Positions 17,922 through 27,050 of a stretch of DNA of 64,000 nucleotides are shown one piece after another. Numbering within the stretch: position 1 is the stretch's first letter; every line of letters begins with the position of its first letter. The notes below the pieces were generated by a model, which saw nothing but the letters and a program-made list of their open reading frames with translations, had not been told where the DNA came from and ran no database searches. The stretch is from NCBI GenBank assembly GCA_021813745.1, contig JAKAJO010000006.1:1-64000 (forward strand). The letters run 5' to 3'. The position numbers were made by a program, and so were the translations under genes. This stretch comes from Acidobacteriota bacterium. Lineage in GTDB: Bacteria > Acidobacteriota > Terriglobia > Terriglobales > Acidobacteriaceae.

Positions 17922-19355
17922 TTAGTAGGCCTGTAACTGATCCAAGGGTAAGCGGACGCGGAAGCAGGTGGACCCAGGCTCTGAGCGGACACTTAGGTGG
18001 CCGCGGTGCTTGCGGACGATGCGCATGGCGTTGTCAAGGCCGAGCCCAAGTCCCTGCCCCGGAGCCTTGGTTGTAAAGAATGGCTCAAAAATGCGGTCCT
18101 GCAACTCGGCGGGAATTCCGGGGCCCGTGTCCCAGATTTCGACGAGCAACATTTCTCCCTCCATCCGGCAGGTGAGCTTCAGATCGCCCTGGCTGCCGAG
18201 GGCGTCCAATGCATTTTCGATGAGCGCGGTCCAGACCTGGTTGAGCTCGCTGCCGTATGCGCTGATTCTGGGCAGGCCGGGCTGGTAGTCGCGCTCGACG
18301 GTCACGCCACCCATGCGGGATTGGAGCATCTGGACTGTGGCGTCGAGGCCTGCGGGTACATCAATTTCGAGAATCGGTGCGCGGTCCATGTACGAATAGG
18401 CCTTGACGGCGCTGATGAGAGCGAAGATGCGGTCGGTGGCATTCAGCAGTGTGTCAACGGAACGCGTGGAGCGCAAGTAACGGGCAAAGTACTGGAGGGC
18501 GATGCAAATCTCGCGTGGTTCGAGGACGTTACGTAGTTCATCGAGGTCTTCGACGGTGACGAGTTGGTCGCTGAGTTGGGGCGCAATGTCCCAGGCATCT
18601 TCGCAGGGCAGTTCATTGAGCCACTTGCGCAGGGATTCTTCGCGGGCGATGAAGGCGGCGGCGTCCCAGTGGTCGTCGGGTGTGCGGCCGAGGACTCGCT
18701 GTTCCCATGCCTCGATGGACTGAATCTGGAGGTCGCTGAGGCAGAGGTTGACGAGCTTGAAGCGATTGGCGCGGTTGGCTCGCAACTCGGTGACGAGGCT
18801 TGCTGCGGAGCGCTGGGCGGCCGAGGCGGGGTTGTTAAGTTCGTGAGCGAGGTTTCCGGCGAGCTTGCCGAGGGCGGTGAGTTTTTCGGCCTGCTGCTCG
18901 ATGCGGGTGACCTCGCGGACGCGGTCAAGCAGGGTAGAGACGACGCGCTGGGTCATCGACGGAATAGCGGCGAGCATCTCGTGAAAGAGAGATCTGTGGA
19001 TGAAGAGTGCCCAGGCCTGCGAGATGGCGAAGCCCTGGCCGCCATAGGTTTTCATCCGGCTGAAAGGCAGGAGACCGGTCATCTGCCCGGTGCGGCCGAT
19101 GAAGAGGGCCATGGGACCACCCTGCTGGCGGCGAACGTGGATCTCACCCTTGAGAATGAGGATCATGTGCTCGGCGGCGGTGCCTTCTTCGAAGAGGATG
19201 TCTCCCGGTTCGGCAACGAACTCTTCGCCGTGACGCGCGAGCCATAGACGGTCCTCAAACGGAAGGCCATGGAGCGGGCCGATGCGTTCGATGGCTTCGG
19301 CGATTTCCTCTGGCGGCGTGGGATGGGTGGGGGGCTTGAAGGTGAGGGTGAGCAT
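17922..19355 (-). CDS. Histidine kinase with N-terminal cyclic-nucleotide-binding-like domain
   Basis: A 477-residue soluble sensor. Residues 30-140 form a CRP-type cupin (GDILFEEGTAAEHMILILKGEIHV). The H-box has His171 in LAGNLAHELNNPASAA. The C-terminal ATPase has QVWTALIENALDAL (N box), WDTGPGIP (G1) and GQGLGLGL (G2). There are no transmembrane segments, so it senses a cytoplasmic signal or reads the state of a partner. The ligand-binding Arg-Ser pair of true cAMP domains was not found clearly, so a non-cAMP role is likely. No response regulator is adjacent; this is an orphan kinase. Confidence 0.88.
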   Translation of the reverse strand: MLTLTFKPPTHPTPPEEIAEAIERIGPLHGLPFEDRLWLARHGEEFVAEPGDILFEEGTAAEHMILILKGEIHVRRQQGGPMALFIGRTGQMTGLLPFSRMKTYGGQGFAISQAWALFIHRSLFHEMLAAIPSMTQRVVSTLLDRVREVTRIEQQAEKLTALGKLAGNLAHELNNPASAAQRSAASLVTELRANRANRFKLVNLCLSDLQIQSIEAWEQRVLGRTPDDHWDAAAFIAREESLRKWLNELPCEDAWDIAPQLSDQLVTVEDLDELRNVLEPREICIALQYFARYLRSTRSVDTLLNATDRIFALISAVKAYSYMDRAPILEIDVPAGLDATVQMLQSRMGGVTVERDYQPGLPRISAYGSELNQVWTALIENALDALGSQGDLKLTCRMEGEMLLVEIWDTGPGIPAELQDRIFEPFFTTKAPGQGLGLGLDNAMRIVRKHRGHLSVRSEPGSTCFRVRLPLDQLQAY

Positions 19356-19499
19356 GAGGCCTCCGAGGGTGGAAACAGGATAGCCGATGGGTGAGCGGGC
19401 GGGGTGTGAATGAATTGGGATGGAGTGTCAACCGTCGCTGCACGTCGGCCGGCGGAGGGCGGGCCTCGATGTTGCAGGTGCGAGGAGTGCCTGAGCGGG

Positions 19500-19508
19500 T
19501 GATATGAT
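19500..19508 (+). promoter_or_regulatory. Extended -10 promoter for the alpha-galactosidase gene
   Basis: TGATATGAT: a TGn extension joined to the hexamer TATGAT (19503-19508). It lies 34 bases before the chosen start at 19543, and the upstream in-frame ATG at 19504 falls inside it, which argues against that start. Confidence 0.5.
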
Positions 19509-19542
19509 GGGCCGGTTGATTAGGAGAAGCGAGGTTGGTGTG

Positions 19543-21756
19543 ATGATGAAAGCCTTTACATGGGCGGCATTACTGGTGACTGGAGTGGTTGCGATGGCAC
19601 AAACGGCAACGTTCGACACGACGACGAAGGTCTTCCGGCTGAATGGCGGCAATGTCTCCTATGTCTTTGGCGTCAACGAGCGTGGTGAGCTGCAGCAGAT
19701 GTACTGGGGCGGCAGGCTGGGCGCAGAGGACACATTTCCTCAGGCGAAGCCGATGATGGGTTGGGCTTCCTTTGATTCTCCGTATACAACGACGCCGCAG
19801 GAGTATGCGGGATGGGGAGCCGGGTTATTTGTGGAGCCTGCGCTGAAAGTGACGTTTCCGGACGGAAATCGCGATCTGGTGTTGCACTACGCGAGTCATA
19901 CGGTGACGGCCAGTGGCGTGGATGTGGTGATGAAGGATATTGAACGGCCCTTGTTTGTGACGCTGCACTATGCGATGGACCCGGCGAGCGGAATCCTGGC
20001 GCGGTCGGCGACGATTGAAAATCGCGGGACGACAGCAGTGACGGTGGAGCAGGCGGCTGCGGCGGCGTGGGCGCTGCCCGCGGGGCACTATACGCTGAAT
20101 TACCTCACGGGCCGGTGGGCGGGCGAGTGGACGCTGACGCAGGAGACGCTGCACCCTGGAGCTCGGGTGATTGAGAGCCGGCGCGGGACGACGGGCCACC
20201 AGGCGAATCCCTGGTTTGCCATTCAGGCGGGCGGGCCGAGCGAAGACTCCGGCGAGGTTTGGTTTGGCGCCCTGGCGTGGAGTGGCTCGTGGCGCATCAC
20301 GGTGGAGCAGGACCAGCTGGATGCAGTACGGGTGACGGGCGGCTTCAATCCATTCGACTTTGGTTATGTCCTCCATCCGGGCGAGAAGCTGGAGACGCCG
20401 GTGTTCTACGGTGGCTACTCGGCGCACGGGATGGGCGGCGCGTCGCGGCTGCTGCATCACTTTGAGATTGCGCACATTTTGCCGCATCGGATTGGGACGG
20501 GCGAGGATGCTGCTCCGAAGCCACGGCCGGTCATCTACAACTCGTGGGAAGCGACGGAGTTCAATGTCACCGAGGCGGGGCAGATTGCACTCGCGGAACG
20601 AGCAGCTGCCCTGGGCGTAGATCGCTTTGTGATGGATGACGGCTGGTTTGGGCAGCGCAAGGACGACCATGCGGGGCTGGGCGACTGGTACGTGAATCCG
20701 CAGAAGTTTCCGCACGGGCTGAAGCCGCTGATCGACAAGGTCCATGCGCTGGGGATGGATTTTGGGCTATGGGTGGAGCCGGAGATGGTGAATCCGAACT
20801 CAGACCTGTATCGCAAACATCCGGACTGGGTGCTGAACTTTCCGGGGCGTCCGCGAACGGAGCAGCGGAACCAGTTAGTGCTGAACCTGGCGCGGCCGGA
20901 TGTGAAGGAATATGTGCTGGACTTTCTTGACAAATTGCTGACGGAGAACGACATCGCGTTCCTGAAGTGGGATTACAACCGCAACTGGAGCGAGCCGGGC
21001 TGGGACCAGTTACCACCGGCAGAGCAAAAGAAGGTTTATGTTGCCTTCACGGAGAATCTTTACAGCATACTCGCGGAGCTGCACAAGCGACATCCGAAGG
21101 TGGAACTGGAGTCGTGCTCGGGCGGTGGCGGACGCGTAGATCTTGGAATTCTGCGCTATGCGGATGAGGTTTGGCCTTCGGACAACACGGATCCGTTTGA
21201 CCGGCTGTCGCAGCAGTATGGGTTCACCTACGCGTATACGCCGCAGATCATGATGGCCTGGGTGACCGACTCACCGCACTGGCTGAACAAGCGAAGCACG
21301 TCGCTGACCTACAGGATGCTGAGTTCGATGGAAGGTTCGTTGGGGATTGGCGCTGACATCACGAAGTGGAACAACGAGGAGATGGCCACGGCCAAGCGCC
21401 TGATTGCGGCCTACCACCAGGTGCAGAGAACGATTGTGCAGGGCGCCCAGTACCGGCTGATTTCACCGCTGAACGGGAGCGAGTTCAGCGCCACACAGAC
21501 AGTGAACCAGGATCAGAGCCAATCAGTGGTTTTCCTGTACATCCATTCGACGCAGGAGGGGCGCCTATTCCCGCTGCTGAAGCTGAAGGGGCTCGATCCG
21601 AAGGCTGATTACGCACTCACGTCGATTGAGGGCAAGGCGATGCCGGATACGCCAGCGGTGGCGAGCGGCGCGTGGTGGATGAATCATGGTCTTCAAATGG
21701 ATGGCGACTTCCGTGGGGATTTTCAGGCGGCGGCCTTCCGGCTGGACCGGAAGTAG
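19543..21756 (+). CDS. Exported GH36 alpha-galactosidase
   Basis: A 737-residue glycoside hydrolase that removes terminal alpha-galactosyl groups from raffinose-type sugars or galactomannans. The signal peptide MMKAFTWAALLVTGVVAMAQ indicates export to the periplasm. The N-terminal beta-supersandwich (about 25-300) is followed by the TIM barrel: WEATEFNVTE, MDDGWFGQRKDDHAGLGDW, and GLWVEPEMVNPNSDLYR. The nucleophile is Asp477 in FLKWDYNRNW and the acid/base is Asp547 in WPSDNTDPFDR. The SCSGGGGRVDLGIL segment is conserved. GAGG stands eight bases before the chosen ATG. It faces a LacI regulator gene, a likely but unproven controller. Confidence 0.93.
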   Translation: MMKAFTWAALLVTGVVAMAQTATFDTTTKVFRLNGGNVSYVFGVNERGELQQMYWGGRLGAEDTFPQAKPMMGWASFDSPYTTTPQEYAGWGAGLFVEPALKVTFPDGNRDLVLHYASHTVTASGVDVVMKDIERPLFVTLHYAMDPASGILARSATIENRGTTAVTVEQAAAAAWALPAGHYTLNYLTGRWAGEWTLTQETLHPGARVIESRRGTTGHQANPWFAIQAGGPSEDSGEVWFGALAWSGSWRITVEQDQLDAVRVTGGFNPFDFGYVLHPGEKLETPVFYGGYSAHGMGGASRLLHHFEIAHILPHRIGTGEDAAPKPRPVIYNSWEATEFNVTEAGQIALAERAAALGVDRFVMDDGWFGQRKDDHAGLGDWYVNPQKFPHGLKPLIDKVHALGMDFGLWVEPEMVNPNSDLYRKHPDWVLNFPGRPRTEQRNQLVLNLARPDVKEYVLDFLDKLLTENDIAFLKWDYNRNWSEPGWDQLPPAEQKKVYVAFTENLYSILAELHKRHPKVELESCSGGGGRVDLGILRYADEVWPSDNTDPFDRLSQQYGFTYAYTPQIMMAWVTDSPHWLNKRSTSLTYRMLSSMEGSLGIGADITKWNNEEMATAKRLIAAYHQVQRTIVQGAQYRLISPLNGSEFSATQTVNQDQSQSVVFLYIHSTQEGRLFPLLKLKGLDPKADYALTSIEGKAMPDTPAVASGAWWMNHGLQMDGDFRGDFQAAAFRLDRK

Positions 21757-21853
21757 GCAACAAGAGTTGGCTCTGCGGAACACCGGAGCGAGCCTGCCTG
21801 ATATGGCGGAGTGGGTGGGACGGGCGGCGGACAACCCTCGTCAGAATGGTCCT

Positions 21854-22912
21854 CTATCGCCCGCTTTCCGATGGCGGCGTCCCAGTTGAACCACGTGCGA
21901 CCAGGCTGGTTGAAACCAGGAATTCGCGCTGGATCGTCGCGCCACTGGACTTCTCTGCCTGCTGGCGAAGCGCCTCAAAGGCGGCCCGGGCGAGATCGAC
22001 GCGGGAGAGCCGAATGGTGGTGAGCGGGGGGAGTGTGAACTCTGCAAAGTCAATGTCGTCCAAGCCGACGACGGAGAGATCCTGGGGGACTTTGAGCCCT
22101 TTCAGATAAGCCGCGCGCAGCACGCCGATGGCGGTCATGTCATTCGAGCAGAGGATGGCAGTGGGCCGCGAGGAAAGTGACTGGAGGCGCTCAAAGCCCA
22201 CCACTCCGCCTTTGAGGGTGTGATTGCACTCAATAATCCAGTTTTGGTGAACGGTGAGCCCTGCGTCTTCCATGGCGGCACGGAAGTCATTTTCGCGTGT
22301 GACTGCGGAGTGGATGGTGTGCGGGCCGGCGAGGAAGCCAATCCGGGTATGACCCAGGTCCGCAAGGTGCTGAATGGCAGCACGAATGCCGGTGGAGTAA
22401 TCGAGGAGGATGGTACTCGCTTTGGGGTCGTCGAGATGGAACTCTGCGAGCACCATGGGGATGTCGTGGTAGGCGAGTTGCTCGAGGACCGGTTCCTCTT
22501 CGCCAAAGGTAAGTACAGCGACACCCTCAACCTTTCTCTCAATCATGCGGCGCACACAGGTGGTGAGGATCGCAGGGTCACTGTTTGACGAGCTGACGAG
22601 AATCTCATAGCCATGTGCGACTGCAATTTCCTCGAAACTCTGGATCAGTTCGGGGAAGAATGGATTGGTGATGTTCTCAACGATAATGCCGAGGATGCGG
22701 CTGCGTCCGGAAACGAGGCTGCGCGCCATCGTGTTCGGAAAATAGTTGAGCTGCTCGATGGCTGCCCACACGCGCTTCGCCAGCCTGTCGCTGACCACGG
22801 GTGCTCCATTGATGGTCCGGGAGACCGTGGCAATGGAGACCTTGGCGAGGGCAGCCACGGAACGAATATCGGGGGTTTTGTCGGGGATCTTGCGAATCGC
22901 TCGTCGAGCCAC
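21854..22912 (-). CDS. LacI-family transcriptional regulator
   Basis: A 352-residue repressor-type protein. The HTH and hinge are at residues 13-65 (DIRSVAALAKVSIATVSRTINGAP ... LNYFPNTMARSL). The periplasmic-binding-like effector domain follows (LGIIVENITNPFFPELIQSFEE, GIRAAIQHLADLGHTRIGFLAGP, SVVGLDDIDFAEF). The effector is probably a sugar. It converges with the alpha-galactosidase gene and lies 88 bases downstream of the glycerate kinase gene, with a palindrome in between that may be its operator. Either neighbour could be its target. Confidence 0.9.
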   Translation of the reverse strand: MARRAIRKIPDKTPDIRSVAALAKVSIATVSRTINGAPVVSDRLAKRVWAAIEQLNYFPNTMARSLVSGRSRILGIIVENITNPFFPELIQSFEEIAVAHGYEILVSSSNSDPAILTTCVRRMIERKVEGVAVLTFGEEEPVLEQLAYHDIPMVLAEFHLDDPKASTILLDYSTGIRAAIQHLADLGHTRIGFLAGPHTIHSAVTRENDFRAAMEDAGLTVHQNWIIECNHTLKGGVVGFERLQSLSSRPTAILCSNDMTAIGVLRAAYLKGLKVPQDLSVVGLDDIDFAEFTLPPLTTIRLSRVDLARAAFEALRQQAEKSSGATIQREFLVSTSLVARGSTGTPPSESGR

Positions 22913-22933
22913 GGCCTAATCCTAAAACAACTA

Positions 22934-22962
22934 CCCTCGAATTGCGAAAGTTGAATCGAGGG
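22934..22962. repeat. Inverted repeat upstream of the lacI-type gene, possible operator
   Basis: CCCTCGA (22934-22940) and TCGAGGG (22956-22962), separated by 15 bases, lie 22 bases upstream of the regulator's start. Position suits an autoregulatory operator or a small hairpin; the half sites are further apart than in classic LacI operators. Confidence 0.35.
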
Positions 22963-23000
22963 CAGTATCTCAGGGATCGTGCGGAGAATGCTGCCAGATT

Positions 23001-24452
23001 TCAGTCCATTTGGGCGAGGAAGAGGCGAAGATCCCGCAAGTTGTGCCCGGTTGGGCCTGTGACCACGGCGTCACCCAGGGCTGTAAAGAGGGGGCAGGCA
23101 TTGAAGGCGTGCAGGGATTCCTCGGGATTGAATCCGAAGGCTCGGGCGCGGCTGACCGTTGTGGGATCGACAATTGCGCCGGCGTTCTGCGTGTTTCCGT
23201 CGATACCATCTGAGCCGGCGCTGAGGATCGTGAGAGTTTGGCCTGGATACTTTGCCAGGTCCAGGGCGCAGGCCAGGGCGAATTGCTGATTGCGGCCACC
23301 AGCGCCGGGCGCACGGTCCAGAGTGACCGTGACTTCTCCGCCGGAGATGAGGCAGAAACGGGGGTGAATTGCGCGGAGCTCATGGAACCGGCTTAACAGG
23401 TACTGAGCGGCGTCGGCGTAATCCCAGTCATCACAAGAGTTATCGACCGCCACAAAGTAGCCGGCTTTCTGCGCGAGCAAGCGGGCATTTTCAACCAGAT
23501 CATGGCCTGAGAGCAAAATCTCGAAGACGGAATCGCGAAAAGCCTTATTTTCCCCGTCCATTGAATTTGCGGAGGTCATGCGGCGGAATTGTCCAGCGCC
23601 GCGGGCTGCCCGATTGAGGAAGGGCGGAAGCCAACCTTTATTGCCAGGGGATTCAGGTAGATCGGGGCGTTCCAGAAAAGCACGGACGGTGGGCGGCAGC
23701 TTCTCCGCGATTCCGTATTTGAAAAGGATCTCGCGGACTTCCAGCACGGTGGTGTGATCGGGAGACGTAGGTCCGGAGGAGAGTGCATCGAGGGAGCGCA
23801 GCGGCACATCGGGGACGAGGAGATTGACTTTGGTGGCATCGGGCGCAGCCATGGCGAGGCGCCCACCCTTGACGGCAGAGAAGTGCTTGCGCAGGGTATT
23901 AATCTCCTGAATGGGTGCACCGGAGGCGAGCAGAACTTCGTGAAACTTCTGCGTGTCTTCGAGGGAGATACTGGGGTCAAGAGGCAGATCAAACATGGCT
24001 GAGCCGCCGCCTGAAATGAGAAAGAAAACGATGGTGTCTTTCTTTGCCTTTCTGAGCAGGGCGAGCGCCGCGCGTGCCGCTGCAAAGGAATCCTCGTTGG
24101 GTAGAGGATGTCCGCCGAGGAAGTAGCGAAAGCGCCAGTTACGCTTGGTGGGCCCGAACTTGGAACAGCAAATTCCGCGAAGGCCTTTGCGGCGCTTCAT
24201 TCGACTGAGCAGGACATCCAGCATGGGGCCGGCAGCCTTGCCGAGGGCAATGACGAAGACTCGCCTGAAGGCGGCCAGGTTGATTTCGTCCGGGCCGCTG
24301 CCGTCAGGCAGGAGCCGCTTAAGCACGTTGCCTTCGAATTGAAATCGCCGATCGAAGGCGGAGGGGATGTCGCAAGCAGCGAGAGCGCCGGAAAAGATCT
24401 CAGAAATGGTCAGATGCAGGGGGTCTAGCATTGGATCGCTGACGGCGTTCAT
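23001..24452 (-). CDS. Glycerate 2-kinase (GckA/TtuD, MOFRL family)
   Basis: A 483-residue cytoplasmic kinase that phosphorylates D-glycerate to 2-phosphoglycerate. The N-terminal DUF4147 domain (about 15-260) includes VIALGKAAGPMLD, FFLISGGGSAMFDLP and NTLRKHFSAVKGGRLA. The C-terminal MOFRL domain (about 360-480) includes LISGGEVTVTLDRAPGAGGRNQQFALA and LSAGSDGIDGNTQNAGAIVD. It starts inside the stop of the upstream hydrolase gene (4-base overlap). It may serve catabolism of a sugar acid, in keeping with the adjacent sugar-type regulator. Confidence 0.93.
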   Translation of the reverse strand: MNAVSDPMLDPLHLTISEIFSGALAACDIPSAFDRRFQFEGNVLKRLLPDGSGPDEINLAAFRRVFVIALGKAAGPMLDVLLSRMKRRKGLRGICCSKFGPTKRNWRFRYFLGGHPLPNEDSFAAARAALALLRKAKKDTIVFFLISGGGSAMFDLPLDPSISLEDTQKFHEVLLASGAPIQEINTLRKHFSAVKGGRLAMAAPDATKVNLLVPDVPLRSLDALSSGPTSPDHTTVLEVREILFKYGIAEKLPPTVRAFLERPDLPESPGNKGWLPPFLNRAARGAGQFRRMTSANSMDGENKAFRDSVFEILLSGHDLVENARLLAQKAGYFVAVDNSCDDWDYADAAQYLLSRFHELRAIHPRFCLISGGEVTVTLDRAPGAGGRNQQFALACALDLAKYPGQTLTILSAGSDGIDGNTQNAGAIVDPTTVSRARAFGFNPEESLHAFNACPLFTALGDAVVTGPTGHNLRDLRLFLAQMD

Positions 24453-25141
24453 CCCAATTGCTCCTTGAGCCAGGATGCGAGGGCGTTCTGCATCGCTTCA
24501 AGCTGGCCGGCGAAAAAGTGATCGGCGCCGTGTAGGAGCACCAGAGTTTTGGGTGGGGCAGCGTGGGCAACAATCTGCTCCAGATCCTGCTTCGGGGCGT
24601 AGATGTCCTGGTCTCCACTGATGAATAGCTTTGGCAGAGAGCAGTGATGGAGAAAGGTGAAGGGATAGTGCCGGTTTTCGGCGTGAGTAGGAAGCCCAAG
24701 AGCCACCAACGCGCGCAGGTTTGCGGCGGTCGGTTGAGACTGGCAAGCAGCGAAAAGAGCCATCGCGGCCCCGAAGCTGAAACCAGCGAGGAGAATGGGC
24801 AGGTTGAATTTGTCTTGAATCCAATGCAGCGCAGCGAGGACGTCGTCGGATTCAGCGCGTCCGTCGTGCATGCCTTCACTTCGTCCTGTGCCTCGAAAGT
24901 TAAAGCGCAGGACGGGCAGGCAAAAGCCCCATTCCACTGCGTTCAAGACCTTCATGGCATGGTAAACAACCTTGTTGTGCATGGTGCCGCCGCCTTTGGG
25001 GTGAGGGTGGCAGACGAGGGCTGCGCAAGCGGCATGGGGAGATCCTTCATTGAGCAGAGCTTCAAGCCGACCCGCGGGGCCCATGACTTCCACGCTGCGC
25101 AGGCGAGCGGCAGCCGGTGAAGATGCGTCTGAAGAGATCAT
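24449..25141 (-). CDS. Alpha/beta hydrolase (COG2945 type)
   Basis: A 230-residue hydrolase. The family segment LVCHPHPKGGGTMHNKVVYH is followed by RFNFRGTGRSEG, the nucleophile elbow AGFSFGAA (Ser), an Asp in SGDQDIYAPKQD and a His in GADHFFAG, giving a complete triad. Natural substrates of this family are unknown. No signal peptide. It is the first gene of the hydrolase-glycerate kinase unit and is coupled to it by a 4-base overlap. Confidence 0.85.
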   Translation of the reverse strand: MISSDASSPAAARLRSVEVMGPAGRLEALLNEGSPHAACAALVCHPHPKGGGTMHNKVVYHAMKVLNAVEWGFCLPVLRFNFRGTGRSEGMHDGRAESDDVLAALHWIQDKFNLPILLAGFSFGAAMALFAACQSQPTAANLRALVALGLPTHAENRHYPFTFLHHCSLPKLFISGDQDIYAPKQDLEQIVAHAAPPKTLVLLHGADHFFAGQLEAMQNALASWLKEQLG

Positions 25142-25288
25142 TCAGCCCATATTTTACGCGCATGGGTCAGACCGGGGCGTGCGTACACAGGCAGATTCGC
25201 TCGCGGAGGGACGGCGCGCTGCGCAGGGCGCCCATGCGGGGTGAGCGGGCGCGTTGCGGGTCACATGATGCGATATTCTGAGGGCATC

Positions 25289-26323
25289 ATGCCAGAGTTA
25301 GCGCCAATTGATCCGATCCGACTTACCCGCGAACTTGTTGCGATTGAATCGACAACCTATCACGAGGGAGCCGTAGGCCGGTATCTGAATGAATATCTAT
25401 TGCAACGCGGCTGGGTCGTGGACCGAACCCCCGTGCCGCAACCCGGAGACAGCGGTTCAACGGATGAGCGCTGGAACATTTACGCGGGAGTGTTTGGGCA
25501 ACAGCCGGATCTGGTTTTTTCCACCCACATGGACACCGTGCCTCCCTATATCCCGTACCGCGAAGATGAGGAGTTTCTTTACGGGCGGGGCGTTTGTGAT
25601 GCGAAGGGCATTATTGCCGCACAGATTGTGGCTGCGGAGGCGCTACGGGCAGCCGGCCTGCACGTGGGCATGCTGTTTGTGTCGGGTGAAGAACGCGACT
25701 CAGCGGGTGCAAAGGTGGCGAATGAGTCTCCAAAGGGCAGCCGATTTCTGATCAATGGCGAGCCGACAGAGAACAGGCTTGCACTGGCGTCGAAGGGCTC
25801 GCTGCGTGCGGTGCTGCGTTCCAGTGGCAAGATGGCTCACTCGGCGTATCCCGAGTTGGGGGAGAGCGCCGTGCATAAGCTCGTCACGGCGCTGAACCGG
25901 CTTCTGGCGCTGGAGCTTCCAGAGGTTGAGGATGTGGGGCCGAGCACATTAAACATCGGCCAGGTGCACGGCGGCTACGCTCCGAATGTGATTGCCGACC
26001 GCGCCGAGGCGCAAGTCCTGGTACGGCTGGTGGGGGACTCGACGCCGGTGCGCAAGGCGATTGTGGAAGCGGTGGCGGGACTCGCGGAGGTGGACTTCAC
26101 GCTGGAGATTCCCTTTGTGCGCCTGCGGGCGGTGGATGGCTTGCCCACGATGATCGCGAAGTTTACGACTGATATCCCGCAGTTGAGCAACTGGGGCGAG
26201 CCGCTCCTGCTGGGTCCGGGTTCGATTCACGTGGCGCACACGCCCAATGAAAAGCTGGCGAAGAAGGAATTGCTGGAAGCTGTGGACTTGTATGTGCAGC
26301 TCGGCAAGAAGCTACTCGTCTGA
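25289..26323 (+). CDS. M20-family deacylase/peptidase (ArgE/DapE/LysK-like)
   Basis: A 344-residue zinc-dependent amidohydrolase of the acetylornithine deacetylase and succinyl-diaminopimelate desuccinylase group. Metal and catalytic residues: His and Asp in STHMDTVPP, the bridging Asp in GRGVCDAKG, Glu pair in SGEERDS, and a late His in GPGSIHVAHTPNE. The dimerisation lid lies at about 165-275. Which acyl-amino acid it hydrolyses cannot be told from sequence. The ATG at 25289 is chosen as the first in a family-like N-terminus (MPELAPIDPIRLTRELVAIES) with GAGGG just upstream. A longer frame reaches 25241. Confidence 0.88.
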   Translation: MPELAPIDPIRLTRELVAIESTTYHEGAVGRYLNEYLLQRGWVVDRTPVPQPGDSGSTDERWNIYAGVFGQQPDLVFSTHMDTVPPYIPYREDEEFLYGRGVCDAKGIIAAQIVAAEALRAAGLHVGMLFVSGEERDSAGAKVANESPKGSRFLINGEPTENRLALASKGSLRAVLRSSGKMAHSAYPELGESAVHKLVTALNRLLALELPEVEDVGPSTLNIGQVHGGYAPNVIADRAEAQVLVRLVGDSTPVRKAIVEAVAGLAEVDFTLEIPFVRLRAVDGLPTMIAKFTTDIPQLSNWGEPLLLGPGSIHVAHTPNEKLAKKELLEAVDLYVQLGKKLLV

Positions 26324-26351
26324 AACTCAAGTGCAAAGTGGAGGTTGTTGG

Positions 26352-26906
26352 ATGGCTGTGTCGGTGTATGAGATTCCCCTGCAGACGATTGATGGCAAGG
26401 CCACGACCCTGGGTACCTACCAGGGAAAGGTTGTGCTCGTGGTGAACGTGGCTTCAAAGTGCGGTTTGACGCCGCAGTATGAGGGGCTGGAGGCCCTTTA
26501 TGAGCGTTTCAACGGACAGGGCTTTGTGATTGCCGGATTTCCGGCAAATGACTTCAAGAGCCAGGAACCGGGCACCAATGAAGAGATTCAGACATTTTGC
26601 TCAACGAACTACGGTGTGACGTTTCCGCTGTTCAGCAAGATCACAGTGGTGGGGCCGGAGAAGCATCCACTTTACGCTGCGTTGATAGCGGCTCAACCCA
26701 AGGCGGTGAGCACGGCCGAAGTTCCTTTTGCGCAAAAGCTGAGGGGCTATGGAATCGAAACGAATGCCGAGCCGGAGATCCTGTGGAACTTTGAAAAGTT
26801 TCTTGTCAGCAGAAGCGGCGAGGTTGTGAGGCGCTTTTCGCCGGACACCGCACCGGATGCGCCGGAGCTTGTTTCCGCGATTGAAGCGGAGTTGGCGAAA
26901 GGCTGA
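26352..26906 (+). CDS. Glutathione peroxidase-family thiol peroxidase
   Basis: A 184-residue thioredoxin-fold peroxidase that reduces H2O2 and lipid hydroperoxides, probably with thioredoxin-like or bacillithiol-type reductants instead of glutathione. Peroxidatic Cys37 is in NVASKCGLTPQY, with Trp145-Asn146 in ILWNFEKFL. The usual FPCNQF motif is FPANDF here, so the tetrad Gln is Asp67. Cys83 (QTFCSTNYG) could be the resolving cysteine. GGAGG lies about eight bases before the ATG. It starts 28 bases after the M20 gene and is followed by a terminator. Confidence 0.9.
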   Translation: MAVSVYEIPLQTIDGKATTLGTYQGKVVLVVNVASKCGLTPQYEGLEALYERFNGQGFVIAGFPANDFKSQEPGTNEEIQTFCSTNYGVTFPLFSKITVVGPEKHPLYAALIAAQPKAVSTAEVPFAQKLRGYGIETNAEPEILWNFEKFLVSRSGEVVRRFSPDTAPDAPELVSAIEAELAKG

Positions 26907-26932
26907 GGAGTCCGGAGTGCTCCTCGTGCATC

Positions 26933-26960
26933 GGGCAGCCGGTTCAAGAGCCGGCTGCCC
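26933..26960 (+). terminator. Terminator after the peroxidase gene
   Basis: GGGCAGCCGG (26933-26942) pairs perfectly with CCGGCTGCCC (26951-26960) across an 8-base loop and is followed by TTTCG. Confidence 0.7.
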
Positions 26961-27050
26961 TTTCGATTCTGGATGCTTCGACGTGCGGCGGGTCTCCGAC
27001 TGCGATATGCTCAGCGCATGCTATCGGATTCTTCCCCTGTGTCTGGACCC

